The notes under the pieces are model-generated. The model was given only the letters and a program-made list of their open reading frames with translations. It was not told the origin of the DNA and did no database searches. This document shows, piece by piece, positions 35,355 through 45,029 of a stretch of DNA of 64,000 nt. The position numbers were made by a program, and so were the translations under genes. Position 1 is the stretch's first letter; every line of letters begins with the position of its first letter. Source of the DNA: Rhizophagus irregularis (lineage: Eukaryota > Glomeromycota > Glomeromycetes > Glomerales > Glomeraceae); NCBI RefSeq assembly GCF_026210795.1, contig NC_089437.1, forward strand, positions 3,720,001 to 3,784,000, in the 5' to 3' direction.

Positions 35355-35830
35355 CAAATTTCTCAAATCGGGACATCATTTAATCGTTCAAATATTTGTT
35401 GTGACAAAAAAGATTAAAAGAAAACTTCTATCTAAATGTTGATTAACTTATTTTGAATGAATTCAATTTATCCTATATGAGAAACAAAATAAGGAAATCA
35501 TAAGTACATTTAAATTAAAAAGAAATGAGGGGAACTGAAAAAAAAAATCGATTATCTCTTCACAAAAACAGAACTTCATTTAACGGCGATCTACGTAGAA
35601 AATCCAAAAACCGTATTAAGGCTGATTATTGGCAGATTCACAATACCAAATATGATCGTTGATTTATGAAAATTTCCCTTTGTGTACCTTTTCTCTTTTT
35701 GATTAGATATTCAATGAACAAACATTCTTTTTTTTAGAAGATGTTTAAAGTTTCTAATATTATATTTAAAAGATTAATTATTTCCACCATTATCTATTTA
35801 TATTTTAATGAAACTTTTTAGTGTAGTAAT
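35355..35830 (+). repeat. diverged direct duplication, copy 2 (upstream of the 35976 gene)
   Basis: Partner of 34240-34720; it ends about 80 bp before the TATA motif of the 35976 gene, so the block is part of that gene's 5' region. Confidence 0.7.
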
Positions 35831-35907
35831 TTTTTTTTTGCTTGTGGTTAACTGGTAACACACAAATAAATTTAATGCGTAATTTAAGATCTTATCAATT
35901 TTAAAAT

Positions 35908-35929
35908 GTATATAAACAAGTCAAACTCG
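35908..35929 (+). promoter_or_regulatory. family core promoter (TATA plus AGTC)
   Basis: GTATATAAACAAGTCAAACT then CG lies about 67 nt before the ATG of the 35976 gene. Confidence 0.6.
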
Positions 35930-35975
35930 AATCAATAATAAATCTCAAGTTTAAAAAACTTAAAAACTATTTAAT

Positions 35976-37261
35976 ATGGCTTATTTTGGATTTAAGCATA
36001 AACACGTACTCATATTCATAATACTGATATTATTTACAACATCATCAACCAATTGCAGTTTTCAAAAGAGACAGGGTTCTTGTAATGACTGTATTAATAA
36101 GTTTTGTGCTTGCTCTTTCAACGGCGGCGGTCAATGTGGAACAATACTTAACGAATGCAATTTATATTGTGGAAAAATAGGTACTATTAAATGTACAGCA
36201 ACATCTATAGAGACTATAAATTTACCTCCTACACCTACACCTACTCCAAAAACTCCACCACCAAAAGCACCACCAAAAGTACCAACAAAAGTACCAACAA
36301 AAGTACCACCAAAAGTACCAACAAAGGTACCAACAAAAGTACCACCAAAAGTACCACCAAAAGTACCACCAAAAGTACCACCAAAAGTACCACCAAAAGT
36401 ACCACCAAAAGTACCACCAAAAGTACCACCAAAAGTACCACCAAAAGTACCACCAAAAGTACCACCAAAAGTACCACCAAAAGTACCACCAAAAGTACCA
36501 CCAAAAGTACCACCAAAAATGCCACCAAAAGGTGCACCACCAAAAGAACCAAAAGGCGCACCACCAAAAGAACCAAAAGGTGCACCAACAAATGAACCAC
36601 CAAAAGGTGCACCACCAAAAGTACCACCAAAAGGTGCACCACAAAAAGAACCACCAAAAGGTGCACCACCAAAAGCACCACCAAAAGAACCACCAAAAGT
36701 ACCACCACCTGCACCTCCACCAAAAGAACTACCACCACCAATACCAAAAGCTCCACCACCATTAGGTGTAACGCCAACGCCAACCATCCCTGCTAAAACA
36801 ACACCTACTACTTGTACCTCTGGAGATGATCCTAAATGCTTTCCATCAAACATGTAAGTATTAAACATTTACTATAATAATAACCATTTTATTCTTTTTT
36901 TTCCTTCAAAATATTAAATTAATTTATCAATTATAGTGTTCCGATAGTTACAACATATACAGAATCAGGTGTAGAAACACCAACACCAGTTCCTGAAAAC
37001 GCAAAATTGACAACAATCGAAACAACACTTACATCATACTTTGCTGGTTATTCAACAATAAATTCCTTAGGTATACCTACATTCGTCCCTCCATCCACTC
37101 TATATGTAGTGAAGAGTATTGCCGTTACTGAAGCTCCTACCAATACTATAGTTTCAGATTCTACGACAATTTTACATGATATTAATAGTCATGGTTTATG
37201 GGGTGTTACTATGAGTTTATCCGTAATAACTGCAACTTTCATTTTTATGATGATTGCGTAA
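35976..37261 (+). CDS. secreted, probably GPI-anchored protein with KVPP repeat stalk
   Basis: Exons 35976..36853 and 36937..37261 (phase-2 intron at the family position) give 400 aa. A signal peptide ends near TNCSFQKRQ, with KR a possible Kex2 site. One shortened Cys-rich domain (SCNDCINKFCACSF...TIKC) has lost the CC pair (now FCAC). The stalk is a 12-bp KVPP/KVPT repeat (about 36270-36520), then GAPPKEP variants, so it is basic and proline-rich. The C-terminal module is well conserved: TCTSGDDPKCFPSN, ESGVETPTP, YFAGYSTINSLGIP, ILHDINSHGLWGVTMS and a hydrophobic tail. I infer a wall-anchored protein. Other long frames over the repeat are shadows. Confidence 0.85.
36262..36525 (+). repeat. 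12-bp coding repeat (KVPP)
   Basis: GTACCACCAAAA is repeated about 20 times, almost without change after the first few ACA variants (KVPT). The uniformity points to recent slippage expansion. Confidence 0.95.
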
Positions 37262-37847
37262 AAAAATGAAAAAAATGTAAATTTTTACTTGTTTTTATTT
37301 TTGTAAATTAATTTCATTTGATAAATACCTATAGTAAATATGTATTATATTAATTATATTATTATTGGGTTCCATATAAGAATGTAATCATTCAAAATGT
37401 GATTTTTTCGTATTATAATATTTATTTTCACGTGAAATCATATTACTTCGAAATTTTCAGTTAAAACATTTTGTTTATTTCTAGTACAAATAAAAGCAAA
37501 AAACAAGAAATATCGTAAAAACTAAAAATGAAAATGAAAAAAATTTAAGAAAATTTATAATAGATAATGATTTAGAAAGATGAGAGGCTAAAAAAATGAA
37601 AACAAGAACCAGTCTTGTAAATAATAATACAGAATTATAATAAAGCTAGATAAAAAGAATTGAATCGATAATTTTCTTCTGTATAAGAAAATGTATAACC
37701 TTAAAATGTCCACTAAATAATAAATGTTTTACGAAAAAAGCTCAAATATGTAAAAAAAAAAAAAGAAATTCTTCGATAGGATAACATATTTAATAATCTT
37801 TTTGTGGAATAAGTAATAAGTTCTTTCCTATATTGTTAGTGACTTGA
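37262..37847. other. convergent intergenic region
   Basis: The 3' flanks of the 35976 gene and of the zinc-finger gene meet here. AT-rich, with no feature recognised. Confidence 0.45.
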
Positions 37848-38781
37848 TCAATTGTCGTTTGAATTGCCACAGAAGTAAGGATATGACGCATCAAGTTCTT
37901 GTGAAATTACATTTTGTGGCATCGAAATATTATTTACACCCTTATTATTATGCACTATATTATTGTTGTGTAATTGCGTTGAAATATCGTTATGATTATT
38001 TAATTGAATTTTATTTTTTGATTTCGCTGCGCCGCGAGATTTTCGAGAAGTGGTTTTATTGTGAGTTCGATAATGTGCTGCAAAATTATCAGAACGTCCA
38101 AATCTTTTACCACACCCAGGATAACTACAAGTATACTTCCTTTCACCAGTATGAGTGATCATGTGACGTTTGAGATGTTCGAGTCTTTTAAAGCTCCAAG
38201 TGCATCCAGGCCAATCACATGCGTGACGGTTCTTTGCAGAAGAACTGGTTAAATTAGAGTTGCGTTGAGATACAGTAGTAGAATTAATGCTAGAAGTTGA
38301 ACATATAGGCTGCGCCTCATTTAATGAATGTGTGAAAGTTATATTGCCAGAGATTGTTGAGATGTCGTTAGAGGATGTTGGAGGAGATATGTGGGGCATG
38401 ACTTGATTCATAAAAATGCTCGTATTTTGTATTGAAAGATGATGTGGTTGTGGAGGAGTTGGTAAAGAAAAAATAGGTAACATCCAATTATGAATTAAAC
38501 TTTGTTGGGAAGGAATATCTCTTGTTGTAAAGGTGTTGCCTTGAGAATCCGTAAAAAAATGAAAATCTCGATTTGATTCAAAATTAGATAACAAAAATTT
38601 TGGGTCAATATTACTATTATTAATAACTGCAGTTGAATTATTATTAATTAGAGGATTGGATTTTAATGTAGTTGACGTTGAATTTGCTTTAGAATCTAAT
38701 AAGAAAATAAAAAAAAAAATTATATGTAAATATAATATGAAATAGAAGATCGAAACCAAATTCGATGAAGAACTCACCCAT
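37848..38781 (-). CDS. C2H2 zinc-finger transcription factor (two fingers)
   Basis: Exon 1 is only ATGG (38781..38778), followed by a GTGAGT...TTATTAG intron (38777..38696) and exon 2 (38695..37848). The protein is 283 aa and starts MDSKANSTST. Two adjacent C2H2 fingers lie at about residues 160-212: CDWPGCTWSFKRLEHLKRHMITH, linker TGERKYT, then CSYPGCGKRFGRSDNFAAHYRTH. They are followed by a basic stretch (TSRKSRGAAKSKNK). The first finger motif FKRLEHLKRH is like fungal Msn2/BrlA-type regulators. The rest is Ser/Asn-rich. It is a nuclear DNA-binding regulator; targets unknown. Reading without the intron would give a false hydrophobic N-terminus. Confidence 0.8.
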
Positions 38782-40086
38782 TGTTTTAAATAAATCGTAA
38801 GATTAATTTATGAAACTAAAAAGAGTTGGTGGGAAAACATATGTATTATAATAAATTATAATTAAATCTTTTCTTTTTGCAAGAGCGAAAATATTATTAA
38901 AGAAAGTAAGCGAAAAGAGTATTATTACCAAAAGATTTTACCTATATATCCGCAGTAATTATCTAAAACCGATGTCACCGATGTCATAAAAAAAAATCAT
39001 CACACATGATGGTTTAAAAAAATATAATCAGTAAATGGTAATTCAAATAATTTTTAAGCAAGCAGGTTTTTTTAAACCAACCTTCGGGAGTAGTACTTAA
39101 ATTTAAATTTGAAACTCAAGGTAGGAGAAAAAAATCAAAGGAAAAAAAACGCGCGAGAAAATGAAGTTTGAGGAGTAAAAGGAAATGCCCTAATATTTAT
39201 TAAAGACAAATAAACCAAAAAAAGTTATAAATGAGGAGGTTCTACGACAGGTTTAAAACCCAAAGACAATCTATTTAAAAGAAAATTACCAATTTTTTCT
39301 AACCATTTTGTAACTTTCAAATGTAATGCAAGTTAACAGAGTTCCAATCATCTTACAACTATTATTTGACGAAATATTACTAAATTTTCAAGCGCATTTT
39401 AAGTGATCAATATATTTATTTGCTCATTGTGATGTTTTTGCGTTATTGCATATAAAGCCAAAAAAGTAGAGTTGATCAAATGAATTTACTTAAAAAACGA
39501 ACAATTAAGGATTAATTAAAGATTTAAACAAAGATTGATTTGTAAATAATCAAAAGAAAAACCAGAATTAAGGGGTGAGAAAATATTACGGGATTTCTTT
39601 AATATTATAATAATACGTATTCTTTTTGTTATCGTAAATAATCCTTAAATATATCCCTGCCGAAAAATCTCTTGAATACCTTATTCAAGAAAGATAGTTG
39701 TATCACAACATATTTAATGATTTGAATTATATTGTGTATTATAAATAACCTTTTAATACTTATGATACACAACAAACATGACAAAAATTTGTAACAATTA
39801 CGCGAATATGTAAACATTTTTCATTCATTGGTGCAATTGTTCGGATGCTCGTGGAAAATCTGTGGAAAACTGCGGTAAGGTATTTAAAAAACAATTATAC
39901 GCGCCCAAATTTGCACATTAATAGACAATACAAAAAAGAATCGATTTTAATTGGTCCGAGTCAGGTGACCAATACAACGATCGGGCTTATATAAATATTA
40001 AATATTAGTAATTGATTGACATTGTCCTCTGGCATTTCCATCAATTAATTTTTGATTTTTAAAGAATAAATTATTGCTCCTTTATA
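38782..40086. other. divergent intergenic region
   Basis: Promoters of the zinc-finger gene (minus) and the PB1 gene (plus) must lie here. No other feature; the minus-strand frame 39629-39817 is unsupported. Confidence 0.45.
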
Positions 40087-41369
40087 ATGAATAATCAATA
40101 TCAAAAACATATTCAAGATGATGTTAGCGAAACTTCTCATTACAGTAAATTAGTTTATATATATATATTTTTCTTTTACATATTTTTTTTTTACGAAAGA
40201 AGTTAAATTAATTTTTTTTTTTGAATTTTTGAAACAGCTACTCCGCCATCTTCGCCCTTAACACAAGCGATTGATCACAATATTAAGAGAATTGATAAGA
40301 TAAAACTGGATAGCCACATAACAAAAAATTATCAAAATCAAAATACTTCAAAAATTGATAACAACGATAATATGTTTGAAGATTTATTGTCAACATCAGA
40401 TACAGCCAGTCAAAAAAGAAATTCTGCATCAAATGCTCCCCCTTCTAATTTTATATTTGAAACTCAAAAAAATAGAGTAATCAATTTAACTTCCAATATT
40501 ATTGAAAATATGAAACAAAAAGAAGAAGACTTGATTAAAATTGATATTAGTCAATTTGAATTCTCGTATCCTACAAAGCCTCAAAGTTTTATTAAAACTA
40601 CTGAATTAGGAGATCTGGCATTTCTTTATCGGGTTAATAAAAATATAGTATCTGTTTGTTTTAATAGAATGCAATATGAAGCGGCGATTCCACTAAGCCA
40701 GGTGACTGGATTTTGTGTTACTGACAATGGAAAAATTCTTATAAAAATGAAGAAGAATTATCAACACTATGTAAATATAATAATTTTTTTATTGTTATAA
40801 TTATTATGTTTTTATTATCATGTAATTCCAAACGTTTTATTTTATAGTTTTGCCATCATCTTGGAGAATATCCGTATCTCCTTGAACCTACTCCAATGAA
40901 TTATGATCCAACTGGTAATAAATTCGATAGAGCACAATCATTATTGCTAACTCCTCACTCATCAGTAAGGCTTCCAACTTTATCATCACTGGAATCCAGA
41001 ATTGATAGATTATATTTTTGTAAAAATGGAATTCATAATGAAGTTAATACAGAAGACGAGCTAAAGGTATGTCTTATGGCTATTCTATATTGATACAATC
41101 AATGTTTTTTTTTCAATATTAACTTTGTTTCTTAGATATATATAACATGTGTTTTCCCACATGAACGTCGAGCAATCGCATTTCCTATTAATGCCCAATT
41201 CCATATATTATTGGATACCATCGAAAGTAGATTTGGAAAAAAATCTCCGATTCCTCGTTACAGGAAGAACAAAGAATGGATTGAAATAAATAATGATGAA
41301 ACTTGGAGAATTATAAAAGGTCAAGCAATTGGAAAGAGAATATTGAGGTTAGAACTTCATATTTGGTAA
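40087..41369 (+). CDS. PB1-domain protein of unknown function
   Basis: Exons 40087..40144, 40238..40770, 40848..41066 and 41136..41369 give 347 aa. The N-terminal 100 residues are polar (Asn/Ile/Lys, PPSSPL). A middle block of about 130-290 is globular (LGDLAFLYRVNKNIVSVCFN; FCHHLGEYPYLLEPTP). The last about 80 residues fit a PB1 fold: KIYITCVFPHERRAIAFP, FHILLDTIESRFG, IPRYRKNKEWIEINNDETW, RILRLELHIW. The basic residues in strand one and the poor acidic OPCA loop suggest a type II (basic) PB1 that binds an acidic PB1 partner, as in polarity or NADPH-oxidase scaffolds. No other domain is seen, so its pathway is not assigned. Confidence 0.7.
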
Positions 41370-41807
41370 ATAAGGAGCTGGAGGTTAGATTTGTGGTGAT
41401 TAAGAAGGGATAATATTACTATTGAGCTTTTTCTGCAATTTAATTGATGATTTTCATAATAATTTCCGTAACTACTTCATATTGTAGTTGTGAAAAAGTA
41501 TTTTATTGATAATTTTACAATGTACAATAATAGGATATAACTATTTTTTAGATATATGAGAATAAATTTAAAAACAGTTCAAATTTTTCCAATCTCCTCG
41601 CAATAAAGACCATAGATAACCTATACTAAATAATTTTCAATGTTTTTTTGAAAAAAAAAATTAGCACAATTACAATGGTTTATGGAAGTAACACGAGAAG
41701 GGTCAAGAAGGTAAATGGACGGATGTAAAAATATCGGTCTCCCATCTAATAATTTTAGTAATTAAATATCTAATACAATATCCAACAAATTTCACACAGT
41801 CAAATTT

Positions 41808-43289
41808 TCATGCCATATTTCCATTATAAAAATTTAAGTATTGTTTAAAATCAATTTTATCGTAGGGTACAATAATATCGTCATATTGTCGTCGTATAAA
41901 ATACCATTTATCTATAGATATCCTTCTCACAAAACCCCATGGATCCAGTCGTGATGATCCAAAGAGAAATGCAAGGGTATTCATGACAATACCTATTAAT
42001 TATCAAAAAAGAAAAGGAAAAGGTATAACAGGTAAGTTATAACTCTTTAATCTATTATTTATGAATCAAAAATATACTAACCAAATGCACCGCCAGCTGA
42101 TCCAAAAATACTAAGAATGGTCGTTGTTCTATATAGTATATAAATAAGATGTTGTATTCATAGTAATGTTTATTAGTACTATATAAACTGTTAATTTACC
42201 GTTTTTCACTAGTCTCCTCCACTATAAAGTCTCCTGGACTAATACTGAAGTAGCCATTTGTTCCAATTGGCATATTATATGGATCCTGGTTGAAAGGAAA
42301 GTAATTGACCAAACATTCTATACTTGATGTGGTGTGATAAGTAGGAGGTAATCCAAAGATAGATCCAAAATTCCAAGGAGGAATGCTATTGTATGTTTTT
42401 GTTCTAAATTTTACCTAAATAAATAGATAGAAATAATCAAATAAATATCCATAAATAACTCAGAAAACAACTAATAAATAATATAGAAACATCTTACCAG
42501 TGAAACTCTGTCAACAATTGCAGGGACAAAGATTCCTTGAAGCTGAAGACGTAATTCAACAGCTTTATCCATCTTCAATAATGGATTGAAATCTATTTCA
42601 TTAATATATAAGCAATTTTAAAATATAATCCCATATAAAGAAACGTAACGTGGTGAAATCTCAAAAAATAGATAAAATCATGTGGATGAAAATTTACTTA
42701 CTGTGTGATATAAAATCTAATGTAATCAAGGCCACTCCAAGTTCCTCAGCTTCTGCTTCTGTTGTGTTTATGTTGAAATAAAATTTTAACTTATTCAGCC
42801 CATCTGGCTTTTCACGTACGTATTTTAAGCCCGAATTGAAAGTGCGGCAATATCTTTGGTCACCACTATTATAAGTGATGTTTGAAATATATCTCAAGCA
42901 TCCTGGTATTTCTATATTATTATTCAACTTGTAATCGCAGGCTAACATCTCAAAATACCCTGGAGAACACATTTTTATATCTATCAATAATAAAAGGTGT
43001 AAGTCGTATGAATTTGTCTTTATTTGTTAACAAAACTTACTGGGAACATGTATTGTATCTAAGAAATCATATTTGATATTCAGAAGGGGATAATCTGTTG
43101 CAAGCTGATATATCAAATAACCCAAATAGAGAAGATAGGAAAGGATGGCAAATGTGTATGCAAAACGTCGAAAAATAATAATTACTGAATCCTTCTGTGA
43201 GAGGAGTATTGTAATAACTAATAAGTATACCGCTCTACAACGAATATATCTATTAATCAATATACAAATACGTGTATACATACCTTCAT
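41808..43289 (-). CDS. two-TM membrane protein of lineage-specific family, copy 1
   Basis: Seven exons (43289..43284, 43194..43041, 42980..42702, 42592..42498, 42414..42200, 42128..42082, 41992..41808) give 326 aa. Exon 1 is just ATGAAG. A first TM lies at about residues 12-34 (FAILSYLLYLGYLIY), then an ectodomain of about 210 residues with Cys (KMCSPGYFEMLACDYK, PGCLRYISNITYN, RYCRTF) and N-glycosylation sites. A second TM follows at about 247-271 (ILSIFGSAGGAFGIVMNTLA), then a basic cytosolic tail (RLDPWGFVRRISIDKW). Function unknown; I believe proteins with this ...PWG tail are common in Rhizophagus. The last about 30 residues (RRQYDDIIVPYDKIDFKQYL...) differ from copies 2 and 3. Confidence 0.8.
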
Positions 43290-44811
43290 ATTGAAAGCTT
43301 ATAGAAATAACTTACTGTCAACTTTTTAATCATCTTACATTTTATATTTATATACGAAACTAGATACAATTAATAAAATTTAAGTTTATACATGAAACTT
43401 TCACAAATATATTTCAAATTGGTTTATAAATAGAGTATTGTTTTTTTTACAAATTAGATGGTGCCAATATTTATTGTTTATTTTGGGACACGAGTGCAAT
43501 GTGACAAACAATTCAATTTGCAAACAAAAATTTTTTTTCGACATTACACGTCGATTGCATCTAGAAGGTTAATTATATTAATTATATTTGACATTTAAAA
43601 ACTAAGCAAGTTAAGATGTATTGACTATTGAGTAAACCAAATATAATTAGCCAGATAGCAAAAAAAAAATTTTAAAGCAACGAACACTATGCGCAAAAAA
43701 TTTAAAGTAACGTGAAATTATTTTCGCTAAATCTCCCGGATCACGATCATTTTCAGCCTTTGAGCTTTTTCTTAAAATATCCCACTATTTTTATAATTAT
43801 GTAGAATGTTCTATCTCTTTTCGTGTAACTTTAGGATTAAACTTCTTCCGATTTGTCATACCGTTATTCCGCAGATACATTGAACATTAACATGTAAGGA
43901 CATAAAATATCACAGCATATCAACTTTATATCTCGACCAATAACAGGTATATGGAATATTTAATGGTGGTCAGTAATTTTATGTTCTTAAAATAAGGTTA
44001 CATGAATTCCACACGTGAACTTAATTACAGTATCCTGTATCAGTCATATTTAATATAAATTTTAAAGAAATTAAATTCAATTGAATTCGGGTAAATTTAG
44101 GTGAAGAACATTTTTCAAAGTTGAGATGGTTGATAGTATTCCGTAACTGAGGGTAGGAAATGCCTATTATTTTAGCTAATATCTCTTATTATTATTATAT
44201 ATTCACTATTTCGTGATTTACTAATTAGCATCCATAAATATAGACGTTTTAGCTTTGCTATCTACCTGCAGATATCCCGTAATCTCACAAAAGTGACAAA
44301 ACTACATCCAAATAATAATTGCTATTAATCTATTATGACCTAAATTCATGACCCAATAACTAACTGTACAACACACTGTATGGTGAAATTTAGTAATTGT
44401 TTGCCATGTTTGCCAGTTATGACGTTTTAATTACGCGAAATAACCATCTGAGATTTTTAATCAACTCGCTAATTATATTCTTTAAATTATGTTTTTGCCT
44501 CTTACATGTTATGATTATAACTCTATTTGTATTTAGAAACTTAGTTGTCATGAACTTGTCATGAACATAAGAATCTTTCTTGCTCCTAGACAAAATCAAG
44601 CCATAATGAAATTAGCATATCGTATACATTATATGAACTAATGTAATTATTGATTAAGGCCAATATTTCATTCGTTCCAAAGGGTTGGCTTTCTTTTTTA
44701 TGGTTGGCAATAGTTAATTTCATATATCGATTAAATAATTTGGCGATAATCTAAACAATCCATGGATCATGAAAAATACACGAGAAATCTCTCAAACTCA
44801 CAATCTTGATA

Positions 44812-44886
44812 CTATCCTAAAAGATTAATTTTTTTATTTTATTTTATTTTATTTCTAGAAGAGGAGTAAACGCTATCCTAAAAGAT
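44812..44886. mobile_element. tiny A-tailed retroposed insert with 14-bp TSD
   Basis: A 47-bp segment (44826-44872) is flanked by CTATCCTAAAAGAT on both sides and is absent at the same place in unit 2. On the minus strand it reads CGTTTACTCCTCTTCTAGAA then (ATAAA)n. The tail and long duplication fit LINE-mediated retroposition of a very short RNA end. Confidence 0.75.
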
Positions 44887-45029
44887 CGATGTGTTTAATA
44901 CTAATTCTTTCATAATGAACAATTTATATTTTATACACGTGTTGCCGGTGTTGGATTAGATATAATTATATAAGATCACAAAGACTGTACAAATTATTAT
45001 TATTTTTTTTTAAAAAAAAAGAAAAACTT

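Larger units (their letters stand above)
33677..35907. other. divergent intergenic region with duplicated block
   Basis: This lies between two head-to-head family genes. It contains two diverged direct copies of a block of about 470 bp (entered separately) and a short GC-rich island at 34826-34950. Confidence 0.5.
41548..44990. repeat. triplicated unit, copy 1
   Basis: First of three direct repeats of about 3.5 kb (others 45030-48590 and 48615-51970). Each begins with a GATATGAGATTAAA-like block plus CAGTAAAGAAACCATAGATA-like sequence, includes a seven-exon minus-strand gene, and ends with TGTTGGATTAGATATAATTA. Copies 1 and 2 are very similar; copy 3 is clearly more diverged. The order of events was probably copy 3 first, then copies 1 and 2. 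Confidence 0.85.

Noticed and set aside
36131-36868. Minus-strand and alternate-frame open frames over the KVPP repeat
   Set aside because: Same repeat artefact; no start context, signal or homology.
37848-38777. Zinc-finger protein with hydrophobic N-terminus (309 aa)
   Set aside because: The hydrophobic leader is the translated intron; it starts with GTG, not ATG.
43027-43281. Reading through intron 1 of the membrane-protein gene (84-aa frame starting MYTRICIL)
   Set aside because: The ATGAAG micro-exon spliced to CAG|AAGGATTCA keeps frame in all three copies, whereas the read-through frame is closed in copy 3.
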